NCBI GenBank assembly: GCA_015059015.1
Contig: SVBG01000001.1
Location: 136,026-200,025, forward strand
Direction of reading: 5' to 3'
DNA length: 64,000 nucleotides
DNA from: Erysipelotrichaceae bacterium
Lineage (GTDB): Bacteria > Bacillota_I > Bacilli_A > ML615J-28 > CAG-313
Shown: positions 1 through 9,513 of the stretch, piece by piece
Numbering within the stretch: position 1 is the stretch's first letter
How the letters are laid out: every line of letters starts with the position of its first letter
The notes under the pieces: generated by a model
Told to the model about the DNA's origin: nothing
Database searches by the model: none
What the model saw: only the letters and a program-made list of their open reading frames with translations
Program-made: the position numbers and the translations under genes

Positions 1-1311
1 GAAAAAGAAAATAAAAAAATTAAATTAAAAATTAATAAAGTAAAATCAAAAGACGTAAAAAAAGACCCAATTATCATTGGGGTAACAGGTTCTAGAGGAA
101 AGTCAACTGTATGTTATATTATTCACCAATATCTTAAAAGCTTAGGTTATAAGTCTATCCTTTTTTCAAGTATAGAAATAGATAGTGAATTATCATATGT
201 GAAAAAACATAGTGCTGTAGATAATCCTTTAAAATCAAAAAAATCTTTATTTAGTGCTGTAGTACAATGCATTAATAGTAATGCTGATTATTTAATACTT
301 GAAGTGAATGAAAGAGCAATTGATTTAGGATTAATTGATGATGTTGAATTTGATATAAAAGTATTAACAAATATAGTTGAAAAACAAAATGAAGTATTTT
401 ATCCTGATTATGTAAATATTAAGAAAAAATTTTTAAGAGATTCAAGTGGAGATGAAAAACTAATCTTAGTAGTGAAAGATAATCATTGTAGCGATTTAAT
501 TAATGAGTTAAAAGCAGAAAATTTAAGATTAATTACAAGTCCTTACTTAAAGCAAAGATATAATGTAAATACTAATTATTTGGATTATATCATTAATAGT
601 ACTAAAGAACCTTTTGATTCTTTAAATGGAGTAAATTTCTGTATTGAAAATAAAAAAGAAATTGAATTTTTTAATTCTAAATTATTATTTCCATATAGTA
701 CATTTAATATAGCGTGTGTATATGCAGTAATAAAAGAACTTAATTTATATGATTATGTAAAATTTAAAGAATTGCTTCAAAAAATTAATATTCCAGGTAG
801 AGATGAAGTAATTAAGTTAAATGATAGAACAATAATCATAAGTGTTAATTTAGTTCCTCAACTAGAATACTTAAAAAAATATATCCCAAATAATAAATTA
901 ATTGTAGTAACAGGTGCTACTGGAATTGGTTTTAAAGGCTGGTTAAATGAATTTGATGAAGAAAAAGTTTTAAAAGATAAAGAGTTATCCATAAATTTTG
1001 CATATAATTACATTATAAATAATGCAGATGAACTTTACATAACACTTAGTGATTCAGGTAGTTCTAACAAAATTGAACTTTTAAATAAACAACAAAAAAT
1101 AGTTAATAATAAAATTAAATGTTTTGTAGACTTAAATAGAAAAAATGCAATTAAATCAGCAATCCTTAATTCACAACCTAGTGATATTATCTTTATTTCA
1201 GGAAGAGGTAATAGAGAAATTCTATGTGATTCTAAAGATAATATTACCTTGTCTAAAGATATTGATTTATTAAATCAAATTTTCGCAGAGTTAAATGGAG
1301 GTGAATTATAA
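1..1311 (+). CDS. Mur ligase family protein, MurE-like (5' end outside window)
   Basis: The reading frame is open from base 1, so the true start lies upstream; the GTG at 199 is internal. Positions 79-108 encode a Mur-ligase P-loop (GVTGSRGKST). Further on are a PGRDE segment near 793-807, matching the PGRxE turn of MurE-type ligases, a TGATGxGFKGW segment and a C-terminal SGRGNRE segment at the place of the GKGHE-like motif of MurE. Family members join an amino acid or peptide to a carboxylate, usually a UDP-muramyl precursor, using ATP. The last base of the stop overlaps the ATG of the Rhs gene (TAATG), which implies translational coupling. A ligase coupled to a giant Rhs toxin is unusual and suggests it serves the toxin system rather than bulk wall synthesis, but that is inference. 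CapB/PgsB-type ligases share the RGKS loop and are an alternative. Confidence 0.75.
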   Translation, partial: EKENKKIKLKINKVKSKDVKKDPIIIGVTGSRGKSTVCYIIHQYLKSLGYKSILFSSIEIDSELSYVKKHSAVDNPLKSKKSLFSAVVQCINSNADYLILEVNERAIDLGLIDDVEFDIKVLTNIVEKQNEVFYPDYVNIKKKFLRDSSGDEKLILVVKDNHCSDLINELKAENLRLITSPYLKQRYNVNTNYLDYIINSTKEPFDSLNGVNFCIENKKEIEFFNSKLLFPYSTFNIACVYAVIKELNLYDYVKFKELLQKINIPGRDEVIKLNDRTIIISVNLVPQLEYLKKYIPNNKLIVVTGATGIGFKGWLNEFDEEKVLKDKELSINFAYNYIINNADELYITLSDSGSSNKIELLNKQQKIVNNKIKCFVDLNRKNAIKSAILNSQPSDIIFISGRGNREILCDSKDNITLSKDIDLLNQIFAELNGGEL

Positions 1312-4300
1312 TGGTAATACCTTTTCAATTATATAATGGCGAAGAAACATTAAAAAAAGTTGAAGCAACAATTGAATATTCAATTCCTTTAATGGAACTT
1401 ACAGAAGGTCGTAATATAAAAATGCCTTATTTTCATAAAGATAAAAAGGGTAGAGAAATACTTAATAATCCTTTTATTGATTTTAAAATTAGTAATTTTG
1501 ATTTTGGTACAGATGAAAGTATTAATTATATAGATTTTTATTTATTAATGGAATATCCAGATAATATAGATGATTATTATTTAAAACAAGAAAAAGAAAA
1601 TAGAATATCATTTGGTGAACAATTTAATAGTAATCATTATTTAATATTGAAAGAAATAGATGAAAGAGAATATGGTGAATTTACAGATTTAACAAGTGAT
1701 TTAAAAATTGATGAGTATACATTTGTTACTAGTGTTAATGAAATGAATTGTTCATCAAATATAAAATTCAATATTACTGAACTTGTAAAAAAGAAAGTAA
1801 AAAACAATTATAAAAGAATTTGTTTTAGAATTTTTAGGGTGGATGATGAAAATCGCACATCAAGGCCATCACCTAATTTGATCTATAATGTAGAGACACC
1901 ATTTAATCTAGATACTAAGTTATTAAATCATTATAATGATAGTAGAAAGGTATATTTTAATGTACTTGAAGGTGAATTAGTAATAGATGAATATGATGTA
2001 TCTAAAAACATTTTGGAAAAATATGAGAGTGACTTTTTAAATGTCTATCATAATATTCCAAAACTTGATACTTTTATTGAATTTCCTATTTGTAGAAATA
2101 AAAGTAATAATTTAAATTTAAATGTAAGTTATGTTATAAAGAATAAAGAAATATTTAGCAACCTAAATATTTATATATATAATACAGGTGATAAAATACA
2201 AATAAAAGATATTTATGATAGAATAAATGATTACATAAAAATTGATGCTAAAATGGTTAATTCGAAATATAATACAAATATTCCAGCAGGGGAACAGTAT
2301 ATTAATTTAAATGATTTATCATATATAAAAAAATATGGTGATATTTATTCTTTGTGTATTAATAATAATATATTTTATGAATTTGCTCCTTTAGAAGAGA
2401 ATTTATATAGTTTAAAAAACGTTTATTTTGGGAATGTTCATGTTTTTTCTATATTGTGGCAAAATAATTTTATCATTGACGTAAAAGATTTAACTTTGAA
2501 TAGTAATCAAAATTTGTTATGTGGTTTATTCGATAATAATTTATCAGATTTAGAAAATAATAAAATATTTACTATGAAATTCAAAAATTCTACTATAAAT
2601 GTAAAATTTTATTTAGATTCGAATAATGTTTTAACAAAAATAATTTATGAAAGAGAGAAAATAACCAAAGTTCAAGAATCTAGCACTATTAATGAGTTGA
2701 TTCTTGAATATAATGATTTATTATTATCAAAAGTGTATGATAATAAAACGAAAAAAGGAATTTGCATTACAAAGACTATTTCTTCAGTAGAACTGTATAC
2801 ATATACTAATAACGATATAAATAATTGTTTGAATAAGGTAATTTATGAAAAATATGATGATAATATTAAAATGATTTATTCAGATGATTCAATTAAAACT
2901 ATTTATTTTGATGATTTAGGTGTTCCATTTTTAGTTTTTAATAGTGACAAAAATAATTATAATAAAAATCCTGATGAAAGAAGTAATGAAAATACATATT
3001 TATTAAATAATAATTATTTCTTGTTTAATGAAAATAAATTAGTTAAAACATTTATAAAAAGTTTTAAAAATATTGATTCAATTATGTATTCGATTTTTGA
3101 TGGTGGTGAAGATGAGTGGAAAAAAACAGGTATAAGTTATAAAACGAATTGCATTGTTGAAGATAATTATCTAGATAAAATTTTAGGGGAACATGCTTAT
3201 GTTCTTTGTAATAATACATATGATCTTGAAAAAGAAATAGATCATGAATTTAAACGAGGAGATATTTGTAGATTAGAATTTTGGATAAAAAAAGATGAAT
3301 TTGAAGTAGAAAAAATTGATGATTTACAGTTTACTTTAAAAATAGAAAATAATTCTACAAAAATTTTAAATAAAACATTTATTCTAAGTAATTCAAATTA
3401 TGTTCCATTTGTATTTTATTTTGAAAATAAAGATGATAGTGATAAATTGTTCTTTAATATTTCATATAATTCATATAATTCAAAATTTTTTATAAAGAAA
3501 TTAAAATTACATATTGTAGGAAAAAAGGATTATAATTGTAAAAATGAATTTACAAAATTAGCAAAATATGATAGGGAAAATAGATTATATTTTAATAAAG
3601 ATGGTTTAAATATATTAGAATATACATATAATGAGAAAAATTTAATTACTAAAATAAAGAATCATTTTTATGGAAATGAAGTATTATATGAGTATGATAT
3701 AAATAATAATATAATTCAAGAAACAAAGTTGCATAATTCAGAGCTTGTTTGTGTAACAAAATTTAATTTTTATCCAAATGGATTATTAAAAAAAATAATA
3801 GATAACAATAATCTAGAAACAATATATAATTATGATATTAATAATAATATAATAGATATTGTAAATAGCGACGGAACTTCATATAAGTATGAATATAATG
3901 GACAAAATAAAAATACTTCAATTAAATCGGCATTGAGTGACGATGATAGTTTTATTACATATGATTATACTAATGAAATTTTAACTTTAATGAGTATAAA
4001 TAATAAAGAAACATATCAATATTTATATAATGATTATTTGCTTTATGCAGGTTATAATTATTGCACCTCAAATAAAGAAGTACCAATGAAGATGATAGAA
4101 TATGTAACAACAATTGATAAACAGATTTCTAAAATCACCAATAATGAAACTCCGAATACTATTATTGAAGATAATATTGAAAATCATTGCGAGACATCTA
4201 TTGAATATGAATATGATAATACTAAAAGATTAGAGAAAATTAATATAAATAATGATTATAAAATTATATATAATTATTTTAATAATGAAATTAGTGAAAT

Positions 4301-7300
4301 AGCATATACATATTGTAACGATTATAATAGTAAAGAAATTGAGTATGATAATTATCACAATTTAAAATCAATATCACAATGTTATAGTGAAAATGATGAG
4401 AAACTAGAAATAACTTATTATATGAATAATAATAAGAGTATTAATTTAGATAAAAGTAATTTCAAACAAATGTATTTATATAATAATTTAAATGAATCAT
4501 CAATACTATATGAAATTGAAAAATATAATACTGTTAATATAAATGATTATATGATAGGGTCAATGCCTCAACCATTATTTTGTGATTACTCTACTAGTTA
4601 CAATGTTTTGAGCGAATTTGATCCAATATTGCATAGTAATGTATTATTGTTTAATAACAAAAAGCATTATTCAGAAATTAATTTATCAAAAATTAATAAT
4701 TATAGAATAGATGGTAAACTTTATGGAAATATAAACTACTCGTCATCTAATAATAGTGTTAAAAATAAATTAGATATAATTATGCTCTTTAAACCATGTG
4801 GAGACAATGTTGAATTGTTTACTCTTAAAACAAATAATGAAATTAATTTTAGATTTAAAATTTATAATGGCCTAAATATTGAATTATTTGATGAGAATAA
4901 TTCTAATTATAGTGAAAAAATTACTAATATTGAATTGAGTAAGTGGCATTTGTTAAGAGTAGCGTTAATATATGATGATATAATTCAATTATTAGTTAAT
5001 TTAGATGGGCAAGAAGTATACAATAATTTAAATGATGTAACAGATGAACAGACAAATAATATCATATTTAATAAAATTATTTTAGGTAATTATAATCATG
5101 AAGAAGATCTAACTCATTCAAATCTAAATGTGGGCTATTTTTCAGTTAATTCAAAAATTGAATATTCTAATACTGATAGAACAGCTACAGATAACTTAAT
5201 AAGTAAAATTATTAATTATTTAAAAAATCCTAGTTATGTTTCTAATATTGATATTATTTCATTTAATAAGAATTATGATGTAATAGATTTTAATAATAAT
5301 TTATTTTCAGTTAATGGTATAGGCCCTGATATAGTAAAGTACGATGAAAATTATATAGATGGTATATTTGAATATGATTATGAACTAAAAAAGAATGTTT
5401 TGAATATGACAAAGAATAAGTTATATAATAATCAAACTTCTCAAAATATTATTTGTTATCAATTGTCATCAAATAATCTTAAAAATCTAAAAATTAAATT
5501 TAAGTGCACAAAATGTGGGTCAAATAATAGCTTGTTGTATTATGAAAAAAATGATTTTGAATTATATTTAGATGAATACAATAATATAAATTTGAAATAT
5601 ACAACTAATGAAGATAGTGTAATTGTATTACAATTATGTAATATTACACTAAACACTTGGCATGAATTTTCTTATCGTTTTAATAATGGAGTATTGTATT
5701 ATTGTTTAGATGGAGTGGAGTATTCTCAAAATATTATAGAACCTTATTTAGAAGATAGTGGACATTTGTACGTTGGAAATTATGATATTAATAATTGTTT
5801 AAATGGTTATATTGAATATATTAAATTTAGTAGTGATAGTGAAGTTGACTTAGATAATAATAAAATTATTTATTATCAGAAAAAATATTCTAATCAAAAT
5901 TTTGTTTCTAGTGAGAGTATTAAATATGGGAATAAAACGTTAACAAAGACTTATGAAAAATTGCAATCTAATTTCAAAAATAATGTACCTAATGTAGAAA
6001 CTAACTTTGATAATACTAAAACTCATTATCATTATAATAAAGATGGAATGTTGGTAGGAGTAATTGTTTATGATAATTTTAATAATATGATTATTGAAAA
6101 ACATTATTTTTATGATTCATATAATCAAATCATAAAAGAAGAATGTTATAATAGTGTTGATAGTAATAATAACTATATTATTCGTTACGAATATGATTTT
6201 AAAGGAAATATTGTTAAAAAACAAGAGTATTCGACCGAATATGATCTTATTTGTGAGTATGAGTATGTTTATGATACTTATATTCCTAATAATTTATTGA
6301 GCGTAGTTAAAAGATTACCTGATGGAACTGAGACTACTGAATATAATGTTACTTATTTTGAGAATTTTATTAAAGCGATTCAGACTATTAGCAAAAAAGG
6401 TACAAATTATAAAATTAAGTATTTAAATAATTGGATCACTAGTATTGGAAATAATAAGTATTATTATGATAATCAAGGATTAAGGATAAAGAAAATAACA
6501 GAAAATAATGAAGAATTTACTTACTATTATGAAGATAATAGATTAGTTCATATGACATTTAATATAAATGACATTTCAGAACATTCTATAACATATTTGT
6601 ATAATGATACAAATCAATTAATAGGATTAAATTTTAATGATAAACCTTATTTTTATAATCGAGATTTAACTGGAAATATTAACTCTATTGTTGACATTAA
6701 TGGTAAAGTTATGGTAAAATATTATTATGATGCTTATGGTAAACCAACTATTCAATGTTTAGATGAAGAAGACGGCGATTATTCTGTATCTTATGCATTA
6801 AGTAAGTGTAATGTGTTTATGTATAAAGGATATATTTATGATGTTGAAACCAATCTTGCGTTGGTATCCTCAAGATACTATTCTCCAGAACTTGGAAGAT
6901 TTATCCAACCTGCAGATGTTTCTAGTCTTAATCCACAATCTATTAATGGACTAAATCTTTATACTTATGCTGTTAATAATCCAATTAGTTTTGCTTATAA
7001 TAGTTCAGTTGGTAACATTGAAACTGCTATTGGATCAGTTCACTCAGTTGCAAATTCTGGAGTCTCTAATAACAAACAAGGTAATTTATATTCTAATAGT
7101 ATAAATATAATGGGTGGTTTACATGCTTTGTCTAGTGCTTTTGCTTTTTTTGATCAATGGTCAGGATTCTTAAGTGGTGGACTTGATGGCGGATTAGGTT
7201 ATTGGGGTACAAAAGGATTTGGTATTAAATCGCTTGGCCCATATTCTGATATGGTAAATAAATTTGGAAAAGGAATGATTATTGCAGGCTCTATTCTTTC

Positions 7301-7631
7301 TTGGGGAAGTAGTGTCTATAATAATTTTACAAATCCAAACTACACAACGGGTGAAGCGTTAGGTGCTAGTGCGATGGATGCAGGATATTATACATTAAAA
7401 GGTCTAGGTACATACTACGCAGGTGTTGGAGTCGGAAAAGCTGCTGTTGGATTAGGATTTGCTGCAGCAGGATTAGCAATTACATATTTAGAAGTAGGGT
7501 TTGTTGGTGCACTTGCAATTGGTGGTGGAGTAGCGGTAGTTGTAGGTATAGCTGGGGCAGTAGCAATTTATTATTTAGGAGAATTATTTGATTATGGATG
7601 GTCAGAACTTAAAAAAGCATTGTTTGAATAG
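1311..7631 (+). CDS. Giant Rhs/YD-repeat polymorphic toxin with membrane-type C-terminal tip
   Basis: A 2106-residue protein. The N-terminal ~740 residues are not recognised and have no signal peptide or lipobox. YD-type repeats run at about 745-1010 and 1560-1815, separated by two stretches that look like LamG/concanavalin-type modules (about 1085-1285 and 1355-1510). The Rhs core with the SSRYYSPELGRF motif ends near residue 1892. The variable tip (about 1892-2106) is glycine-rich and strongly hydrophobic, with several possible membrane helices; no nuclease motif is seen, so a pore-forming or membrane-disrupting action is inferred. The next gene starts inside its 3' end, as expected for toxin and immunity. 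The core DNA (6837-6985) is repeated almost identically at 12402-12550. Secretion route is unknown. Very rich in Asn, Ile, Tyr and Lys. Confidence 0.85.
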   Translation: MVIPFQLYNGEETLKKVEATIEYSIPLMELTEGRNIKMPYFHKDKKGREILNNPFIDFKISNFDFGTDESINYIDFYLLMEYPDNIDDYYLKQEKENRISFGEQFNSNHYLILKEIDEREYGEFTDLTSDLKIDEYTFVTSVNEMNCSSNIKFNITELVKKKVKNNYKRICFRIFRVDDENRTSRPSPNLIYNVETPFNLDTKLLNHYNDSRKVYFNVLEGELVIDEYDVSKNILEKYESDFLNVYHNIPKLDTFIEFPICRNKSNNLNLNVSYVIKNKEIFSNLNIYIYNTGDKIQIKDIYDRINDYIKIDAKMVNSKYNTNIPAGEQYINLNDLSYIKKYGDIYSLCINNNIFYEFAPLEENLYSLKNVYFGNVHVFSILWQNNFIIDVKDLTLNSNQNLLCGLFDNNLSDLENNKIFTMKFKNSTINVKFYLDSNNVLTKIIYEREKITKVQESSTINELILEYNDLLLSKVYDNKTKKGICITKTISSVELYTYTNNDINNCLNKVIYEKYDDNIKMIYSDDSIKTIYFDDLGVPFLVFNSDKNNYNKNPDERSNENTYLLNNNYFLFNENKLVKTFIKSFKNIDSIMYSIFDGGEDEWKKTGISYKTNCIVEDNYLDKILGEHAYVLCNNTYDLEKEIDHEFKRGDICRLEFWIKKDEFEVEKIDDLQFTLKIENNSTKILNKTFILSNSNYVPFVFYFENKDDSDKLFFNISYNSYNSKFFIKKLKLHIVGKKDYNCKNEFTKLAKYDRENRLYFNKDGLNILEYTYNEKNLITKIKNHFYGNEVLYEYDINNNIIQETKLHNSELVCVTKFNFYPNGLLKKIIDNNNLETIYNYDINNNIIDIVNSDGTSYKYEYNGQNKNTSIKSALSDDDSFITYDYTNEILTLMSINNKETYQYLYNDYLLYAGYNYCTSNKEVPMKMIEYVTTIDKQISKITNNETPNTIIEDNIENHCETSIEYEYDNTKRLEKININNDYKIIYNYFNNEISEIAYTYCNDYNSKEIEYDNYHNLKSISQCYSENDEKLEITYYMNNNKSINLDKSNFKQMYLYNNLNESSILYEIEKYNTVNINDYMIGSMPQPLFCDYSTSYNVLSEFDPILHSNVLLFNNKKHYSEINLSKINNYRIDGKLYGNINYSSSNNSVKNKLDIIMLFKPCGDNVELFTLKTNNEINFRFKIYNGLNIELFDENNSNYSEKITNIELSKWHLLRVALIYDDIIQLLVNLDGQEVYNNLNDVTDEQTNNIIFNKIILGNYNHEEDLTHSNLNVGYFSVNSKIEYSNTDRTATDNLISKIINYLKNPSYVSNIDIISFNKNYDVIDFNNNLFSVNGIGPDIVKYDENYIDGIFEYDYELKKNVLNMTKNKLYNNQTSQNIICYQLSSNNLKNLKIKFKCTKCGSNNSLLYYEKNDFELYLDEYNNINLKYTTNEDSVIVLQLCNITLNTWHEFSYRFNNGVLYYCLDGVEYSQNIIEPYLEDSGHLYVGNYDINNCLNGYIEYIKFSSDSEVDLDNNKIIYYQKKYSNQNFVSSESIKYGNKTLTKTYEKLQSNFKNNVPNVETNFDNTKTHYHYNKDGMLVGVIVYDNFNNMIIEKHYFYDSYNQIIKEECYNSVDSNNNYIIRYEYDFKGNIVKKQEYSTEYDLICEYEYVYDTYIPNNLLSVVKRLPDGTETTEYNVTYFENFIKAIQTISKKGTNYKIKYLNNWITSIGNNKYYYDNQGLRIKKITENNEEFTYYYEDNRLVHMTFNINDISEHSITYLYNDTNQLIGLNFNDKPYFYNRDLTGNINSIVDINGKVMVKYYYDAYGKPTIQCLDEEDGDYSVSYALSKCNVFMYKGYIYDVETNLALVSSRYYSPELGRFIQPADVSSLNPQSINGLNLYTYAVNNPISFAYNSSVGNIETAIGSVHSVANSGVSNNKQGNLYSNSINIMGGLHALSSAFAFFDQWSGFLSGGLDGGLGYWGTKGFGIKSLGPYSDMVNKFGKGMIIAGSILSWGSSVYNNFTNPNYTTGEALGASAMDAGYYTLKGLGTYYAGVGVGKAAVGLGFAAAGLAITYLEVGFVGALAIGGGVAVVVGIAGAVAIYYLGELFDYGWSELKKALFE
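6837..6985 (+). repeat. Rhs core direct repeat, copy 1
   Basis: About 149 bp within the Rhs core, from the YDVETN codons to the NNP codons. It matches 12402-12550 with about seven mismatches (roughly 95% identity) in the same reading frame. Homologous recombination between the copies would swap the tip of the full-length Rhs protein for the orphan tip and delete the 5.5 kb between. Confidence 0.9.
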
Positions 7632-8103
7632 AAAAGTAATAATTTATCAAATGCCTTTGTTTGAAAGAATAATGGGAATATTTTCAGCGATTGGATTGAC
7701 ATTAATACCAATAGTTTGTTTATTTATTGGTGTTGAAAAAATATTTGAAATGGTTATTCTTTTATTAGTTATGTTAATGTATTCTGTTTTTATGTTTTTT
7801 TGTGCATTTAAGACATATATTTGCTTGGATGTAGATAATAAAAAAATAATAATTAGAGAATTTCCGGGTATAAAAAAACAAGAATTACCATTAGATAATT
7901 TAAAAGAAATTAAAATATCCGACGACACGCAATATAAAAATTTATTTACATTAGATATAAATTATGTTGGATATTCTAAAAAAATAAATTCTTGGTCTAC
8001 ACATCCATCATGTAGGTTAGCAATGTTCAATGTTTATGGAAGACAAACAAAGCGATTAAAAAAATTTATTCTAAAATGCGAAAAATATTTAAAAAACTGC
8101 TAA
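7594..8103 (+). CDS. Probable immunity protein, two membrane helices plus PH-like domain
   Basis: A 169-residue protein starting at ATG 7594, behind an AGGAGA site at 7577-7582 that lies inside the Rhs gene. The start overlaps the end of the Rhs gene by 38 bases in another frame, so toxin and immunity are coupled. Residues ~22-75 form two hydrophobic helices. The rest is a soluble, beta-rich region (CLDVDNKKIIIRE..., ELPLDNLKEIKI) of the kind seen in bacterial PH-like membrane proteins. Position and topology suggest it protects the inner membrane against the hydrophobic Rhs tip. The protein at 13187-13678 has the same architecture behind a similar tip. The family is not named here; function is from context. 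Confidence 0.65.
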   Translation: MDGQNLKKHCLNRKVIIYQMPLFERIMGIFSAIGLTLIPIVCLFIGVEKIFEMVILLLVMLMYSVFMFFCAFKTYICLDVDNKKIIIREFPGIKKQELPLDNLKEIKISDDTQYKNLFTLDINYVGYSKKINSWSTHPSCRLAMFNVYGRQTKRLKKFILKCEKYLKNC

Positions 8104-8122
8104 ACTTTATCTAGCAACAATA

Positions 8123-8156
8123 ACAGGTATATCCTAATGGGTATATCTGTTTTTTT
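8123..8156 (+). terminator. Rho-independent terminator after first immunity gene
   Basis: A 12-bp stem (8123-8134 with 8139-8150, two G-T wobbles), TAAT loop, then a T run. It ends the Mur ligase-Rhs-immunity transcript. Confidence 0.85.
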
Positions 8157-8189
8157 ATATTGCCATAAAAAATTATATTATATTTGTGT

Positions 8190-8222
8190 AATTGTATTAA
8201 TTTTGCTCATAGTGTGTTATAA
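8190..8222 (+). promoter_or_regulatory. Candidate promoter with extended -10
   Basis: TGTTATAAT at 8214-8222 is an extended -10 (TG-N-TATAAT); the -35 is weak (TTGTAT-like near 8190). It lies upstream of the frameshifted gene with the AGGAGG site at 8272. Confidence 0.45.
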
Positions 8223-8283
8223 TGATAAGTGTTAAACTATAAACTCTATTTTAATGATGTATGTTATTTGTAGGAGGTACAAA

Positions 8284-8621
8284 GTGAATAAAAAAGTATT
8301 TGATGTTGTCTTGAATGGATACCAAGAAAAAAAGGAGGAAGAGCTGAACCCATTCCTATTGAAGAAATGAGATATGCTCCACATATTGGTATAAATGGTG
8401 AAAGAGTTATTAATGGTTGTGGGTGGTCTATATTATGTTACGTTTATGATTATTTAGATTTTGAACCTCTAAAAACAAAAGCATACATTAGATTTTTAAA
8501 TACTGATTCTGCACCAGATATTTTAACTATAGGTACGAATATTGAATTGTATGAAGGAGTCAAGAAAGTAGCAATGGGAACAATTGTAGATAATTCAAAT
8601 TTTGAATTTATTTTAAATTAA
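8284..8621 (+). pseudogene. Frameshifted small gene, orphan immunity-like protein
   Basis: An excellent Shine-Dalgarno site (AGGAGG, 8272-8277) precedes GTG 8284, which opens a frame MNKKVFDVVLNGYQEKK that runs into a stop after 28 codons. The downstream frame reads on continuously through KGGRAEPIPIEEMRYAPHIGING to the TAA at 8619-8621. The two join if the A7 tract at 8327-8333 had one more A, giving a protein of about 112 residues. The ATG at 8367 is therefore probably internal. The downstream part is beta-rich (RFLNTDSAPDILTIGT, ELYEGVKKVAMGTIV), weakly reminiscent of an EF-Tu-like beta-barrel domain; I do not recognise it firmly. It sits where orphan immunity genes occur in Rhs loci. It could be decayed, expressed by slippage on the A tract, or affected by a sequencing error. 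Confidence 0.55.
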
Positions 8622-8663
8622 ATCTTTATGAATAAACATCATTTTTGTATGGAAATTGACAAT

Positions 8664-8739
8664 AAGCAAAAGCTGGGTATCCCAGTTGCGCAAGTATTTC
8701 AAAAATGCAAATGAATGTTGTATTTTTCTTATCCTGCAT
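8664..8739 (+). repeat. Structured cassette repeat R1
   Basis: Begins with a hairpin (AGCTGGG, TAT, CCCAGT) and ends with TTATCCTGCAT. Its sequence matches R3 (10726-10825) over its length and R4 (13731-13822) in its second half; R2 (9168-9282) is an inverted relative. Confidence 0.8.
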
Positions 8740-8783
8740 TAATATTTAGTCAGGATACAACAATTAAATATTAAATTAACGAT

Positions 8784-8816
8784 AGATATGTCATGTAAGG
8801 TGGCATATCTTTTTTT
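8784..8816 (+). terminator. Rho-independent terminator
   Basis: AGATATGTCA (8784-8793) pairs with TGGCATATCT (8801-8810), one wobble, followed by T7. It lies just after repeat R1. Confidence 0.75.
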
Positions 8817-9167
8817 GTAATATTTTGACTTTCGTTCGACAAATCATATAAAAACGTAAAACTTTTTACTCCTAACTTTCCATATATAGTGTAGGGAGTA
8901 TTTTTATTTTCCTTTAATAATGATTGTGGAAGAAAAAAATTTTAATAAATTTTTCTAAAAACAACCCTACAAAATATAATAAACTTTCCATATATAGTGT
9001 GGGGATATTTTTCACCCACAAGAAATTAAATATTAGAAGTTAGAAAAAAGGAGTTGATGCTAATGATTTAAATTCTTAATTTATTTAATTAAAACGAAGT
9101 AATACACAAAGCAAATATATTTCAGCCACAAGCAAACATACAAAGAAAAGAGATTAAAATTAATAAA
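8817..9167. other. Non-coding stretch with a 24-bp direct repeat
   Basis: No supported gene. The sequence AACTTTCCATATATAGTGT followed by A/G and GGGA occurs at 8874-8897 and 8982-9005 (23 of 24 bases identical, 108 bp apart). The rest is AT-rich and without visible coding or terminator structure. Confidence 0.6.
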
Positions 9168-9282
9168 GAAAGTGTTACAAATTTGCTTATTTTATAGGCA
9201 GGATAAGGAGTTGCCACAACTGATGTTACCAGTTATGACAACTCGACTGTTGCGAGAACTGGGATGCCCAGCTTTCGCTTTT
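9168..9282 (-). repeat. Structured cassette repeat R2 (inverted relative to R3)
   Basis: The reverse complement matches R3 along its whole length, starting with GCGAAAGCTGGG and ending with AAATAAGCAAATTTG. It therefore forms a ~110-bp inverted repeat with R3 that encloses the 9.3-10.7 kb tip cassette. Its hairpin (GCGAAAGCTGGG, CAT, CCCAGTTCTCGC) has a 12-bp stem. Confidence 0.8.
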
Positions 9283-9513
9283 AACCAATGAAAGAAAGAG
9301 AGGATAAGATTATAGGTAAAAAAGAAGTTAAAACTGAATATTATTCAGAAAGTAAAGAAATAACATATTTTGTTATTGAAGAAGTGGAAGTTGAAAATAA
9401 GTTAAATTATAGAAAAAATGTTAGTTAATATTATTTTAACTGGTTGTAATGGTGGACTATGTTAATAAATTATAGTATAATGAAGTTACTAAAATAAAAA
9501 AGAACTAAGATAA

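Noticed and set aside
199-201. GTG at 199 as the start of the Mur ligase-like gene
   Set aside because: The frame is open to base 1 and the P-loop lies at 79-108, so the gene continues upstream of the window.
7647-7928. Minus-strand 93-codon frame
   Set aside because: Lies entirely opposite the immunity gene and has no ribosome site.
9288-9428. 46-codon frame beginning MKEREDKIIG
   Set aside because: It has no ribosome binding site and no recognisable content; it starts just after repeat R2 and may be chance or a gene remnant.
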